Shown piece by piece: positions 1 to 9,415 of a DNA stretch of 64,000 nucleotides (its first letter is position 1; every line of letters begins with the position of its first letter). The DNA comes from Bacteroidota bacterium (GTDB taxonomy: Bacteria > Bacteroidota > Bacteroidia > Flavobacteriales_D > Sanyastnellaceae), in NCBI GenBank assembly GCA_027624855.1, contig JAQBTQ010000001.1:148142-212141 (forward strand), in the 5' to 3' direction. The notes beneath the pieces were generated by a model. It searched no databases. It worked only from the letters and a program-made list of their open reading frames with translations, and was not told the DNA's origin. The translations under genes were made by a program, and so were the position numbers.

Positions 1-661
1 TGGCCTCACCTTGGCATTCGATGTGCAAAAACTCATCCGTAGCCCAAAGCCTTGAAGCTGCATCACCATCAAGGCAATCTGGACAATTGATGTTAGTGAC
101 AGCTTCGTTTAAAGTCAAACTTGTACCGCCATAAGAATCGCCACTATTGCCATAAGCTCCATTGCAAGCCATCATGCTTACGTAAAACGTGACATCCCCA
201 TCCCCTCCGTCCGGTGCACCCCAATAAAGGCCAAAAGTGTTTTCCGGGCTCAAGTCATTGTGCTCGACAATGTGTCGTCCTCCTACATCCTCCAATTGGG
301 CATTGTCCGTGCATGCGATGAAAGTCCCCGCGTTGTCTCCATTGCCAAAAACGGCTGTCGCTTGGAAGCCATACCCTGCTGGCGCTCCCGTGGCTCCTAC
401 GGTGAACTCAACGTAGTATTCGGTATTGGGCATGAAGGTCGAAACCGGCGTGTCTGCCCCTTTGAATGGGTAAACCGTTATGGAAGGCGTGACCGTATAA
501 GACCCCCCGGAATGGCAGGCGGTACAGACTTGGTCGCTTCCTGGAGCGCCCGTACGATCCTTGTTTTGCTGCTCTGCCACACCGTTGTGATGGGACATCA
601 AGGTCAAGCCGAAAATGACTAGAAATAAGACACCAAGAGTTGAGAAATGTGCGCGGTTCAT
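1..661 (-). CDS. Secreted CXXCH / Reeler-like (choice-of-anchor V) protein, 3' end outside window
   Basis: The reading frame opens with ATG at 659-661 and runs off the left edge with no stop, so about 220 residues are visible. The N-terminus (MNRAHFSTLGVLFLVIFGL) is a signal peptide or anchor. It is followed at about residue 47 by CTACH, a single c-type haem-binding CXXCH motif, then by a beta-rich region (YYVEFTVGATGAPAGYGFQ, later LYWGAPDGGDGDVTFYVS) that resembles the Reeler/choice-of-anchor V domain of Bacteroidota proteins. In that family the domain usually sits directly after a CXXCH motif and a T9SS tail follows. The tail would lie outside this window. Role unknown; an exported or surface redox or adhesion protein is the inference. 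Confidence 0.7.
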   Translation of the reverse strand, partial: MNRAHFSTLGVLFLVIFGLTLMSHHNGVAEQQNKDRTGAPGSDQVCTACHSGGSYTVTPSITVYPFKGADTPVSTFMPNTEYYVEFTVGATGAPAGYGFQATAVFGNGDNAGTFIACTDNAQLEDVGGRHIVEHNDLSPENTFGLYWGAPDGGDGDVTFYVSMMACNGAYGNSGDSYGGTSLTLNEAVTNINCPDCLDGDAASRLWATDEFLHIECQGEA

Positions 662-710
662 GCAGGTGATTTTTCAGCAATATACGACGACCGATTTCCC
701 CACAAATGAA

Positions 711-2156
711 TCATTCCTCGATTACAGGTTCTTCTGTTGCCTCAACTTCTTCTGTAAATGCAGCTTCAAATTGTTCCACCTCAGCAGAGTTCAGTCGCCA
801 ACCATAGATCATTGGAAAAATGACGATGACGGACCCTGTCCAAATCATGAAAACGGCCAATGCACGGTTCATGACTTTTCGGGTAATGCGCTCAGGAGAA
901 ACATCCCCATTTCTGCCTTGAAACCACCGCACCGACAGGGTCGCGAGTGTCACCAAAAAGATGAGATTACTTCCGAGCACTGTCAGGCGATTTGGTGTGA
1001 TTCCGAACTGAATCAAGCGATCCATGATCGCTGCTATGCCAATCACATCAGCCACAATTCCCATGACGACGAGGGCAACCACCAAAATGCGCGTCAGCTT
1101 GGGCACCCGATCGTCAAAAGCTGAATGCAGCATCACGAGGCCGATGACGGCAATGAGAAGAAAGTTGAAGACCAATAACTCTTCCCGGTCTGAGCTCAGC
1201 GTATCGAATCCCATGGACAAATACGCCAGGAGGAATCCAAATTCCAGCACCACAAAAAGCGGGATAAAAATCCTGGCGACGGTAGGCAAAATGCGCTCCA
1301 ACGATTTGGGATGGCGCATCCACACGCTGTGTCCAAAAATGAGGATTCCGCTGAGGCCCCATGTAATCAAATGAATGTTGACTTCTTGGTTGAAATCTGA
1401 GCTGACATCAAGGGTCAGCATGAGCAAGTTCGTCAATCCCAGCAGCGCGCCCCCAGCAGCAACGATGATGGCAGACAAAATTCCCACTTGTACGGCGTGC
1501 CGCACAAAATCCACCCGTTCTTCTTTGGGCTGTGAAAGAACGAATGCTAAGCCCGTCAAGCCCAAGAGCAAGATGGGCCAATGAATCATCATCAAATCGC
1601 GCACTTGAACTACAAAATTGATCCGTTCTCCTGCCGCTTCCCAGTCGGGGTGCCTCGAGATCACGTCACTCACCCTCCACGAACTCGGAAGCACCTCCCA
1701 GAGATTATAAAAAACAGCTACCCATGCAATCAATGCGCCGAGCACAGCGAGCAATTTCCAGCGGCGCCATCCGTGATAAACCAACATGGGACCAAAAGCC
1801 AACGGCGCCAAAAACGGCACTGCCCAATCAATTTCCATTCCACCCGTCACCCAGTATGGCACCAAAAAAATCAAAGCGATTCCAATGGAACCGACAATGG
1901 CAAAGTTGAAGTTGTGATTTGCCGATGTGTTTGGGGCCGCGTCACTGAGGTCAGCATCCAATCTCGCCTGCCATGTAGCAGCGGAAGGATGATTCGGATC
2001 GGCGGTTTCCAATGCCTTTTGGAAGCCTTTGGCATCTCGGCGATACCATGCTTCCAATTCCGCCGGACTGTTATTCCACATGAACAAAAGATTTAGAAGA
2101 AGTAAGGGTATGAAGTGCAAACCTAACGTGGATACCACAATCGATTCGATACTCAA
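711..2156 (-). CDS. Multi-pass inner-membrane protein, DUF4153/DUF4173-like C-terminal half
   Basis: A 481-residue protein with roughly ten to twelve hydrophobic segments, starting with one at residues 9-25, then a hydrophilic stretch (residues 30-85) and clustered membrane helices to about residue 450, ending in an acidic tail rich in E. The segment around residues 375-410 contains RLIQFGITPNRLTVL, which resembles the RI..yGlTpnR signature of DUF4153/DUF4173 membrane proteins. The start is TTG at 2154-2156; an ATG lies at 2079-2081 (residue 26) but would remove the first membrane segment. It is divergent from the haloperoxidase-like gene across 56 bp. Function not known. Confidence 0.7.
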   Translation of the reverse strand: MSIESIVVSTLGLHFIPLLLLNLLFMWNNSPAELEAWYRRDAKGFQKALETADPNHPSAATWQARLDADLSDAAPNTSANHNFNFAIVGSIGIALIFLVPYWVTGGMEIDWAVPFLAPLAFGPMLVYHGWRRWKLLAVLGALIAWVAVFYNLWEVLPSSWRVSDVISRHPDWEAAGERINFVVQVRDLMMIHWPILLLGLTGLAFVLSQPKEERVDFVRHAVQVGILSAIIVAAGGALLGLTNLLMLTLDVSSDFNQEVNIHLITWGLSGILIFGHSVWMRHPKSLERILPTVARIFIPLFVVLEFGFLLAYLSMGFDTLSSDREELLVFNFLLIAVIGLVMLHSAFDDRVPKLTRILVVALVVMGIVADVIGIAAIMDRLIQFGITPNRLTVLGSNLIFLVTLATLSVRWFQGRNGDVSPERITRKVMNRALAVFMIWTGSVIVIFPMIYGWRLNSAEVEQFEAAFTEEVEATEEPVIEE

Positions 2157-2161
2157 TCGGC

Positions 2162-2191
2162 TTGTTTTGAAAATTTAAGAGGCTACATTCG
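2162..2191 (+). promoter_or_regulatory. Candidate Bacteroidota-type promoter for the haloperoxidase-like gene
   Basis: TTG at 2162-2164, a 19-base spacer and TACATTCG at 2184-2191 fit the Bacteroidota pattern TTG-N(17-23)-TAnnTTTG with one mismatch. The box ends 21 bases before the ATG at 2213, in the short divergent gap. Found by eye; no transcript data. Confidence 0.3.
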
Positions 2192-2212
2192 CTTTACCCA
2201 ATTCGCAACACG

Positions 2213-3712
2213 ATGAAATCAATTCGCCTTACGCTCGTCTTGCTCTCCGCCATGCTGGCCCTCGTTGGGGCTGAGACGTTGAACGCTCAAGAAAAAGATG
2301 CTGGCTTTGATGCCGTCAAGGGCAATGCCGCAGTGCAGATCATCATCCCTTATGTGGATCCCGTCTTTTTTGAAGAAGTCACCGTCCATGGAGGCGATCC
2401 CTCGATATTGATTCGGTACACCACGCTGATTGTCAATGCTTGGTTCGATGCTGCCGCAGCATATCACCCAACTGCCGTTGGCGTCTACAGCACCCCAGAA
2501 CGGCAAACCCCCTACGACCCGAGTGACAACAGCGCCTTGAACGTCGCCATGGCATCCGCGTCCAAGGCGATTGTCGACCAATGCTTTCCCAATCACCGCA
2601 AAGAATGGAAGATGATGCTCGACGAAGTGATTGGAGACCGCGGTGACGACCCCACCATCCGCCAAGCGGTCATCATCGGTAAAGATGCCGGAAAAGCCGT
2701 TTGGAAGGGCCGCCTCAATGATGGCATGAACCACAGCGGCACCATGGGCGGCCACGAAGCGATGCCCATGCCTTTTGCAGATTACACGGGTTATGCGCCG
2801 GTCAACACGCCTTATGCTGTCAACGACCCGAGTCGCTGGCAACCCGCGGTGGAACGGATGGGAACAGGAAAATACCGTGCTCAAATGTTTGTCACGCCGC
2901 AGTATGGTTTGGTGACACCGTATACGGAATTGTGGTCGCTCGACCTGCCATTGCCAGCGCCGAGCAAGAGCAACGTGAAGAACTTGACCGAATACACGGC
3001 GCAAGCCAATGAAGTGCTCGCTAAAAGCGCTGCGATGACCGATGAGCAAAAAATGCTGGCTGAATTTTATGAGAACAAGTTATTCTCCTTGCCCGTCTCT
3101 GCAGTCGTTGCCTCCATGATCCAAGGCATGGACCTGATGGAGTTTGTGCACATGTTTTTTGCACAGGAAGTCGCCATTTTTGACGCTGGAATTTGGATCT
3201 GGGCGAAGAAAAAAGAATTCGATGCCGTGCGGCCTTTCACGGCCATTCCCTATTTGCATGGAGACTCCCTGGTCAGCGCTTGGGGCGGTCCCGGAAAAGG
3301 CACCGTTGAATTGCCCGCCTCGAATTGGACCAGTTACCTGCCGGTAGCTGATCACCCTGAATACCCCTCCGCTTCGGCGTGTTTGTGCCGCGCGCATGCG
3401 ACGGTATTGCAACAAGTCACAGGAACCAACGACCTCTTTTGGGAAGTTCCTTTCGCCAAAGGCAGCAGCTTCGTGGAACCCGGAATTACGCCAGCGGCCG
3501 ATTTTACGTTCACCTTTAACACATGGGATGAATTTGCTGAAGTCTGCGGATTGACCCGTTTGTGGTCGGGCGTGCATTTTGAAGACTCGGTCAACAACAT
3601 CAAAGTCCCTTGCACCAAGATCGGTGCAGCCGCTGCAGCTTATGTCGATGGGCTGGTGGCCGGAGGAGACGGAAGCGGAGCCGAAGGCAAAGGCAAAAAG
3701 CGGAAGAAGTAA
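2213..3712 (+). CDS. Exported vanadium haloperoxidase-like protein (PAP2 fold) with altered core motif
   Basis: A 499-residue protein with a signal peptide ending near AETLNAQ (residue 26). It carries the three motif positions of the vanadium haloperoxidase/PAP2 acid phosphatase fold: KKKEFDAVRP (residues 332-341), HPEYPSAS (381-388) and LTRLWSGVHFED (447-458), where R449 and H455 would bind the phosphate or vanadate. The middle motif reads PSAS where classic PAP2 enzymes have PSGH, so the usual second histidine is absent. The C-terminal 20 residues are a Gly/Lys-rich tail (KGKKRKK). The family oxidises halides with peroxide or hydrolyses phosphate esters; which of these applies cannot be told here. 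It appears to be transcribed alone, with a divergent membrane protein upstream. Confidence 0.75.
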   Translation: MKSIRLTLVLLSAMLALVGAETLNAQEKDAGFDAVKGNAAVQIIIPYVDPVFFEEVTVHGGDPSILIRYTTLIVNAWFDAAAAYHPTAVGVYSTPERQTPYDPSDNSALNVAMASASKAIVDQCFPNHRKEWKMMLDEVIGDRGDDPTIRQAVIIGKDAGKAVWKGRLNDGMNHSGTMGGHEAMPMPFADYTGYAPVNTPYAVNDPSRWQPAVERMGTGKYRAQMFVTPQYGLVTPYTELWSLDLPLPAPSKSNVKNLTEYTAQANEVLAKSAAMTDEQKMLAEFYENKLFSLPVSAVVASMIQGMDLMEFVHMFFAQEVAIFDAGIWIWAKKKEFDAVRPFTAIPYLHGDSLVSAWGGPGKGTVELPASNWTSYLPVADHPEYPSASACLCRAHATVLQQVTGTNDLFWEVPFAKGSSFVEPGITPAADFTFTFNTWDEFAEVCGLTRLWSGVHFEDSVNNIKVPCTKIGAAAAAYVDGLVAGGDGSGAEGKGKKRKK

Positions 3713-3799
3713 TTCAAATCCAACTGTTACCCATTGCACGCGGATAATGTTTCAACTTTTCCAGAACAGCCTCTAATTTACATTGAAGCTGAATCACAT

Positions 3800-3821
3800 T
3801 TCATTGGTAAACATCAATGAA
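3800..3821. promoter_or_regulatory. Inverted repeat upstream of the 3857-10997 operon
   Basis: TTCATTG (3800-3806) and CAATGAA (3815-3821) form perfect 7-base arms around an 8-base spacer, 36 bases before the first ATG of the operon. The 144-bp gap has no gene. It could be an operator or a hairpin in the leader; no T tract follows, so a terminator is unlikely. Confidence 0.3.
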
Positions 3822-3856
3822 TATAAAACAATACTATATTGCGCGAGTAAAACCAA

Positions 3857-4879
3857 ATGATGCTCTGTTTTCGCTTTCAGGCCCCGGCTGTACTTGTGGC
3901 TGTTTTAATGTGTGCTTCATGCACTTCTTTTCGTTATTCAGAGCTTGAAAGGACTGAAAATTCCACCTTTGACTTTGTTATCAATGCTCCCGAAGCGACG
4001 ATTACCTCAATCAATCACCCGACAGATTCACGAGTCAATTACGCAAGTCAAAATGGTGTCACGAGAGGGAGTGTCACAGTAGCCAAAGTCAAACACAGTC
4101 ATCTCAAATTTTCTGTAGGAGCACCTGGCTTTGAATCACAGCGCATTCGCATAAAAAGAAGACCGCGTACAAAGGCATTGATAAGATCAAGTTTGTTAAG
4201 CACAATGATGATGGGATTTCCCTTGTATGTTGACGTCTTCAAATCTGATTTTTATCAGATCCGACCTGCATATCAATCGGTGCGAATAGATCTACTCGAA
4301 CGTGAACAGGAATCAATCGAAACGAGGGATGTTGAACTTGCGACATCAAGTTCAAACGAAAAAAAAGATGGACCTGCTGAACAAGATGGATTTGACATAA
4401 AGTCCGCAGCAGCCCAAAAATCGAAAGAAGAAAACCAATCTGGATACGGCTCTTCCAATTCAAAAACTGTCGAAAATTCTCAGTGGATAGGCCGCTACAC
4501 AATCAAAGCATCTCGCATTCAATCCAATGGAGCCAATGGCTCAACCAACTCACTTAAGAATACAACCATCCAAATTGATTCGAAAGGCAATGTTGTCCTA
4601 GATGAGGCATGCAAAGGATTAGCAAACGCCATGGCTCCAGCCGAATTCCATGATCAAATCAGTCAATGCAAATTTGTCAACCAATCTTCGCGAATCTTGG
4701 CCGGTTCATTGTTAGAAGGGATATTGATTTTTAAGAATAATCGATCCAATGAGGTATACCGATGCAACGTAACGATTGCTGTGAATCCAGGAGCCGACCC
4801 TTACACTACTTCGGAATTTAAGATCAACAAGACGAATAGCCCAAGTCAAGTTATTCTAGAAATAAAGCGATTGAATTGA
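3857..4879 (+). CDS. Lipoprotein with PEGA-like N-terminal region, first gene of envelope operon
   Basis: A 340-residue protein. A hydrophobic N-terminus ends in the lipobox MCASC, with the acylated cysteine at about residue 22. Residues 35-145 look like a PEGA-type domain: a FVINAPEATITS strand, a GFESQRIRIKRRP region, then a hydrophobic SSLLSTMMMGFPLYVDV stretch and YQIRPAYQSVRIDLL. That order is common in Bacteroidota lipoproteins that present a beta-sandwich. A Ser/Lys/Glu-rich linker (about 150-210) joins it to an unrecognised beta-rich C-terminal domain. The next gene starts 29 bp downstream and the same strand is kept through 10997, so it is probably the first gene of one transcript. 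Confidence 0.6.
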   Translation: MMLCFRFQAPAVLVAVLMCASCTSFRYSELERTENSTFDFVINAPEATITSINHPTDSRVNYASQNGVTRGSVTVAKVKHSHLKFSVGAPGFESQRIRIKRRPRTKALIRSSLLSTMMMGFPLYVDVFKSDFYQIRPAYQSVRIDLLEREQESIETRDVELATSSSNEKKDGPAEQDGFDIKSAAAQKSKEENQSGYGSSNSKTVENSQWIGRYTIKASRIQSNGANGSTNSLKNTTIQIDSKGNVVLDEACKGLANAMAPAEFHDQISQCKFVNQSSRILAGSLLEGILIFKNNRSNEVYRCNVTIAVNPGADPYTTSEFKINKTNSPSQVILEIKRLN

Positions 4880-4908
4880 TTCCATTTACACTTTCAAATG
4901 GCTAAACC

Positions 4909-6858
4909 ATGATCATCTCCCAAGTGCTTTCAAGATTTTTTAATAAGTGGCTCGATGCACTGATGCTTTTGATTGGTGTTTTCATGACGGCATTTTGCAT
5001 TGGTCAAGAAGTCAACAAAGCAAATTTTATCTTAAACAATCAACTTGTTGGAGCGGACAATTTGAACTCCTACAAACGAGTTGGACTTACAATTTGTACT
5101 GCATCGCTTTCCAATGAGTTCATCCAAAAAACACGAGGAGGTGAAATTGAAAATGAGTCCATTTACGATATTGACCCGAATCTGTTTTTTCCAAATGACC
5201 CTTATCAATACATCTCGAACAAATTCGACATAAACCAATCCCAAACAGATCATCTGCAGATCAATAATCGGGTGCTCAACCCGAGTGATGGCAACCGAAC
5301 TTTTCATTCAGTCCATATCATAGACGCATTGAACGCGAGCGATGTATCGCATGAAGTGTTGGGTAATTTATTGGAGCCATTCAATGGTACATTGCCTCCA
5401 CCCGAAGTCGCAAAACGGATATACAACGATGCCACCTACAACCAGAAAAACCGCTATTCGAAGCGGTATGCGGGTTTGGACAAGTTGGTTGTAGACTCCC
5501 TTAATAGCTGTTTCAACAACAATTATATTTTGGTAATTGGTGTCGAGCGAGTGAAATATTTACCTGAAGCCTACGCAAAACGACGACGCTTTATAAACCG
5601 TGTGTTCAACCTTGCTTCGATCGGATGGATTAGAATGGAAGAATATGACCCTCAACGAGTCGATTGGCGCGTTGGAGTTGAGCTATCCGGACAAGCGTTT
5701 TTGTACAAAATAGAGACCTCCGATGCCACCCAAAATGCAATTTGGGAAGCCTATATGGATTCGGACAGATCGAGCTTTGAAGACACTGATTTAGGATTGA
5801 CCTTGGTCCAGCAAATCAATTTTGAGGTGAGTGCTTCAGCGTCTGACTCAAATGAACGTTCAAAACGACTTGACCAAATCATTCAAGCTGACCTGATAAG
5901 CTCCATTGTTCGACGAATGGAAGGATTAGAATCCAACTTTCAGGTCAAAAGAACGGTGGTGGAATCGAATCCTGTGAAATTGGAGATTGGAAACAAAGAA
6001 GGCCTCAAGGCCAATGAGCGATACTTGGTGTACGAAGGGGTTTCCAGTGGGCCTGGAGAGCGATACAAAATAGTCGGAGCTGTGAGAGCGCTCAAGCCAA
6101 CGGCCAATTTTGGAAATGACCAAGGACAGGAAATGACCTCCAAGTTCATGCAGTATCAGGGCCGCGATGTCAAACCCGGGATGGTCGTTCGCCAGTTCAA
6201 TGAATTGGGCATCGAATTGGAATTGGGACCCAAAATGAATCTAGGAATGGGGGGAGCTCTGCCCAACGTTTCATTTACTTATGATATATCGAATGCCGTG
6301 AATTTGCCTGGATTGAAGCTCCAGGGTTCATTGAATTCGACCACTTCTTCAGTCCAACTCGATCCATTCATTGGCTACTTGGTTAAGCCGGATTATCTGA
6401 CTGATTCTGATATGGTTTTGTTTTTTGCCCCTAGACAAGAGGACATCAATTCTACCTGGAATACAGGTGATGTCAATATCACCATGTCACAAGGAATTAA
6501 CTTCCCACTTTCCAAAGTCGGGTTGGTCTATGATCGCCCTTTAAGTCGCCTCGGGGGAGTTCGCGCAAAGCTGGGCTATACAGGGTATGATTTCACCGCA
6601 GGAGAAGAGGGAACGATATTTCTGTATGACTCGAATACGAATTGGCAACGAAACTATGTTTCAAAATTGCGAGCCCGAGGATTTGAAGTTGGAGCTGAGG
6701 CTTTCACCTTTATCAGTCCAAGCGTGAGTCTGTACGGTGGCTTGGATAAATTCATGGGCCGCTATTGGAACTTAGACGAGAATGGAATTGAAATTGAGAA
6801 ACGACCTGGAAATTCCGCGACCATTTTCGGCACCTTTGGAATCCGATTCGGTTTTTAA
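4909..6858 (+). CDS. Putative outer-membrane beta-barrel protein of the envelope operon
   Basis: A 649-residue protein with an N-terminal hydrophobic segment (about residues 16-33, ending CIGQ). The first 300 residues are a soluble region including YILVIGVERVKYLPEAYAKR. Residues 350-390 hold LEIGNKEGLKANERYLVYEG, a KEGL..neRY.VYE pattern I have met in unnamed Bacteroidota proteins, probably a small beta-barrel-like module. From about 430 to the end there are alternating amphipathic strands, finishing in IFGTFGIRFGF with a terminal phenylalanine, typical of outer-membrane barrels. No enzymatic motif was seen. Spacing to the next gene is 25 bp. Confidence 0.55.
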   Translation: MIISQVLSRFFNKWLDALMLLIGVFMTAFCIGQEVNKANFILNNQLVGADNLNSYKRVGLTICTASLSNEFIQKTRGGEIENESIYDIDPNLFFPNDPYQYISNKFDINQSQTDHLQINNRVLNPSDGNRTFHSVHIIDALNASDVSHEVLGNLLEPFNGTLPPPEVAKRIYNDATYNQKNRYSKRYAGLDKLVVDSLNSCFNNNYILVIGVERVKYLPEAYAKRRRFINRVFNLASIGWIRMEEYDPQRVDWRVGVELSGQAFLYKIETSDATQNAIWEAYMDSDRSSFEDTDLGLTLVQQINFEVSASASDSNERSKRLDQIIQADLISSIVRRMEGLESNFQVKRTVVESNPVKLEIGNKEGLKANERYLVYEGVSSGPGERYKIVGAVRALKPTANFGNDQGQEMTSKFMQYQGRDVKPGMVVRQFNELGIELELGPKMNLGMGGALPNVSFTYDISNAVNLPGLKLQGSLNSTTSSVQLDPFIGYLVKPDYLTDSDMVLFFAPRQEDINSTWNTGDVNITMSQGINFPLSKVGLVYDRPLSRLGGVRAKLGYTGYDFTAGEEGTIFLYDSNTNWQRNYVSKLRARGFEVGAEAFTFISPSVSLYGGLDKFMGRYWNLDENGIEIEKRPGNSATIFGTFGIRFGF

Positions 6859-6883
6859 TGATTAACACGCTTAAATTTTAAGA

Positions 6884-7399
6884 ATGAGAACTACCACTTC
6901 CAACCACTTTATCATCATTGCGATTGCAGCAGCAATGGCATCAAGCGTTCTTCAGGGCTGCAAAGTGCAAATTCCACTTTATCAGTATGATGCGGAATGC
7001 ATTTCTTTAGGCTCGAGTGATGGTCTCCAGGTCATTTCCATTTCAGGAATGGGAAACAATGAGGATGAATGCCGCGAGAATGCACAGAAAAACGCAGTTC
7101 ATGCTTTTATCTTCAAAGGAATTAAAGTTTCACAGAATGGCATGTTCAATCCCTGTGCTAGAGAGAGAATGACCAGAGAACCCATGAGCGAACACCAGAG
7201 TTTCTGGGATGAATTCTTCGGGCCTTCAGGCAGCTATGGTGATTACATTACCCAAAAAATGAATCCGCCGTATAAACGAATTCGCAATGCAGAGGATAAG
7301 TCGCTCACTCTTTTCTTTGAGTACCACGTTGATATCCGAACGTTGCGCCAGGACTTGGAACGAGAAGGAGTGATTCCATCTGCAAACATTTTAAACTAA
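6884..7399 (+). CDS. Small lipoprotein of the envelope operon
   Basis: A 171-residue protein whose signal peptide ends in the lipobox VLQGC (cysteine near residue 26). It contains the segment LQVISISGMGNNEDECRENAQKNAVHAFIFKGI, which describes a strand followed by a helix of a small alpha/beta fold in which residues Asp/Glu and Asn/Ala alternate (D-E-C-R-E-N-A-Q-K-N-A). This resembles the LPP20/curli-assembly-like 'A...A...A' helix of periplasmic lipoproteins, but the match is weak. The next gene starts 5 bp after the stop, so translation is probably coupled. Function unknown. Confidence 0.55.
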   Translation: MRTTTSNHFIIIAIAAAMASSVLQGCKVQIPLYQYDAECISLGSSDGLQVISISGMGNNEDECRENAQKNAVHAFIFKGIKVSQNGMFNPCARERMTREPMSEHQSFWDEFFGPSGSYGDYITQKMNPPYKRIRNAEDKSLTLFFEYHVDIRTLRQDLEREGVIPSANILN

Positions 7400-7404
7400 T
7401 ACCC

Positions 7405-8343
7405 ATGAATAAGACGAAAAGACTTTTTTCCTGCTTAGCGCTTTTGGGCTTGCTCACGACCTCTCAAGCGCAAACGCCAGACGGGTCAATAATGGTCATT
7501 CCCGACAAATTCTTACTTATTCAAGCAGGTTATTCATCGGAAATCAATGGCAATCAAGTACTTGATTACCAAAAAGCGTATGACTTCAATTATGAAATCC
7601 AAGGAGCAGGATCAAAAATTGAAACAGTTCTCGAAAATCGAGGTTTTGAAGTGAAGTCGTTTAGCAATGTTATTCGCTCCCAAGCTGGGTTTGAAATGGA
7701 AGCTTCCCTGAGCACAATCGATGGTCAACAAGTCTTCCGATCATCATTGGATAAACTAGTCCAAGCTGCAAAGCCGGATATCCTCGTCAGTTTCAATTGG
7801 AGATTATCGGGAAGTGGACCAAACCAATATTTCGAATTGACACTGCAAATCCTAGATGCGTACACCTACGAACTTCTATCTTCAGCAGTTAAGAAAGTGC
7901 AACCCGGAAGTTTTAATTGGGACCTCAATGCGTTTATCGATGCAGGAGTATTACAAATCGCTGATGAATTGGTGTCGATTGCTAAATCAGAATTGATGGA
8001 GTTGGCTACGAATGGTAGACGTGTTACCTATACCTTTCGTATTGCTCAAAACCTCAGTTTCTATGATTACATCGATGAACTTGATTTGGAGCTCAATGAG
8101 TTCATTGATAATTGGATGTTGAATAATGCAGTGAGTGGTAAAATTGGAAACCCACGCATTGGTGAAACCCAATGTCAATGGTTTCCTCATCTCCCTATGA
8201 AAAATGACGACGGAGCTCCAATTACTACCGATCGATGGATTCGATCTTTGAAAAAAGACTTGAGGTCATATGGATACTCGGCCCGTTACAATTCAGCTTC
8301 AAGTTTATCGAATGCCATCATCAACATCAGCAAACTGGACTAA
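7405..8343 (+). CDS. Exported DUF6175-like protein
   Basis: A 312-residue protein with a signal peptide (SCLALLGLLTTSQAQ). The mature start reads GSIMVIPDKFLLIQAGY, resembling the IMVvPsd...ngy opening I associate with DUF6175 proteins of Bacteroidota. An alternation of helices and strands follows: IETVLENRGFEVKSF (residues 72-87), AAKPDILVSFNWRLSG (125-141) and LTLQILDAYTYELLSS. This layout, a predicted nucleotide-free Rossmann-like half followed by a beta-sheet, recalls CsgG/TolB-N-type periplasmic proteins. It sits in the middle of the seven-gene operon and the next ATG is 1 bp after its stop. The family name is from memory and should be treated as tentative. Confidence 0.5.
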   Translation: MNKTKRLFSCLALLGLLTTSQAQTPDGSIMVIPDKFLLIQAGYSSEINGNQVLDYQKAYDFNYEIQGAGSKIETVLENRGFEVKSFSNVIRSQAGFEMEASLSTIDGQQVFRSSLDKLVQAAKPDILVSFNWRLSGSGPNQYFELTLQILDAYTYELLSSAVKKVQPGSFNWDLNAFIDAGVLQIADELVSIAKSELMELATNGRRVTYTFRIAQNLSFYDYIDELDLELNEFIDNWMLNNAVSGKIGNPRIGETQCQWFPHLPMKNDDGAPITTDRWIRSLKKDLRSYGYSARYNSASSLSNAIINISKLD

Positions 8344-8344
8344 A

Positions 8345-9415
8345 ATGAAACGATTAACAATCATATTGACTGGAATTCTTTTGGTCATTTCGTCAAAGCA
8401 GGTTAACGGCCAGGACTTTCCTGAATTTCTCGCAATTGGATTGGGAGAGGCCGAATTGGTTGGCGATTTTGACCCGAATGCTGCCATGGTATTAGATGGA
8501 ATGCTGTCTTCGTTCATCACGGATGGCGGATTTTCCAAAATGAATACCGCCAAATATTTCGTCGCCCCTAGGATTGGCGTGATCAATTCCGCCGTCACCG
8601 GAAATTACCCGGTTTTCCATACGGTTGAATTGCAGCTTTCCTTGGCGGCATGTGATAACGAGTCCAAAGACATCATCAAGAGTACGAGCATCATCATCAA
8701 AGGTTCTGGATTCACTTATCAGGAAGCCATGCAAGAGGCCATTCGAGGTGTGAGATTGCAGAATGAAGGATTGAAGCAATTCGCTAATGACGTCCGAGAT
8801 CGAATCGTTGCGTTCTACAGCGCAGAATGCAGCCGAATTCTTGCAGACGCGAAAGCCAATTCCACCGACTCACCGTATAGAAGCATTGGAATGCTCGGGA
8901 CCATTCCCAAAGCTTCATCCTGCTATGATGAAGCGGTTGCATTGCGCGTAGAACTCATTGAATCCTATATCGATCAGCAATGCTCTCAAGCGATTACCGA
9001 TGCGCGCATTACTTGGGAGTCTTCCCAAAACATTCAAAAATCATTGACCCCATTAAAAGGGGTGTCTTTTTCGGATAATTGTTACGATGAATACCTCGCG
9101 TTAATTGATGAAGTAGACGCTGATATTGCAGAGGCCATTGCCCGTGAGGAAGCAGAAGCTGAACGAGAGCGACAACTTTTGGATAAACTCATCAAAGAAG
9201 AGCGACTCGAGCGCATTCGTCAAGAAGAACGAGAAGACCAGCGCATGGCAGATGAACGGGCGGATCAACGCAGGCAGGAAGAGCGCCGTGATCAATTGCG
9301 AAGAGAAAATAGGGCACACGAGTTGAACCTCGCTAAAGTTGCCGCGAGCGCTGTTGAAAGTTATTGGAAGAACCAACCCTCTCCTACCTACGATACTTAT
9401 TATATCAAATGGTGA
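8345..9415 (+). CDS. Exported protein with C-terminal charged coiled coil
   Basis: A 356-residue protein. The start at 8345 was chosen because it immediately follows the previous stop and gives a clean signal peptide (MKRLTIILTGILLVISSKQV). The N-terminal 130 residues (FLAIGLGEAELVGDFDPNAA, YQEAMQEAIRGVRLQ) form a small alpha/beta domain. Cys-containing helices follow, in which the FYSAECSRILADA and CSQAITDARITWES segments look like a duplicated unit. Residues 260-330 are a highly charged helix with runs of E/R/Q (EREDQRMADERADQRRQEER), a long single-helix or coiled coil. The stop overlaps the start of the next gene. Function unknown; possibly a periplasm-spanning or scaffold part. Confidence 0.55.
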   Translation: MKRLTIILTGILLVISSKQVNGQDFPEFLAIGLGEAELVGDFDPNAAMVLDGMLSSFITDGGFSKMNTAKYFVAPRIGVINSAVTGNYPVFHTVELQLSLAACDNESKDIIKSTSIIIKGSGFTYQEAMQEAIRGVRLQNEGLKQFANDVRDRIVAFYSAECSRILADAKANSTDSPYRSIGMLGTIPKASSCYDEAVALRVELIESYIDQQCSQAITDARITWESSQNIQKSLTPLKGVSFSDNCYDEYLALIDEVDADIAEAIAREEAEAERERQLLDKLIKEERLERIRQEEREDQRMADERADQRRQEERRDQLRRENRAHELNLAKVAASAVESYWKNQPSPTYDTYYIKW

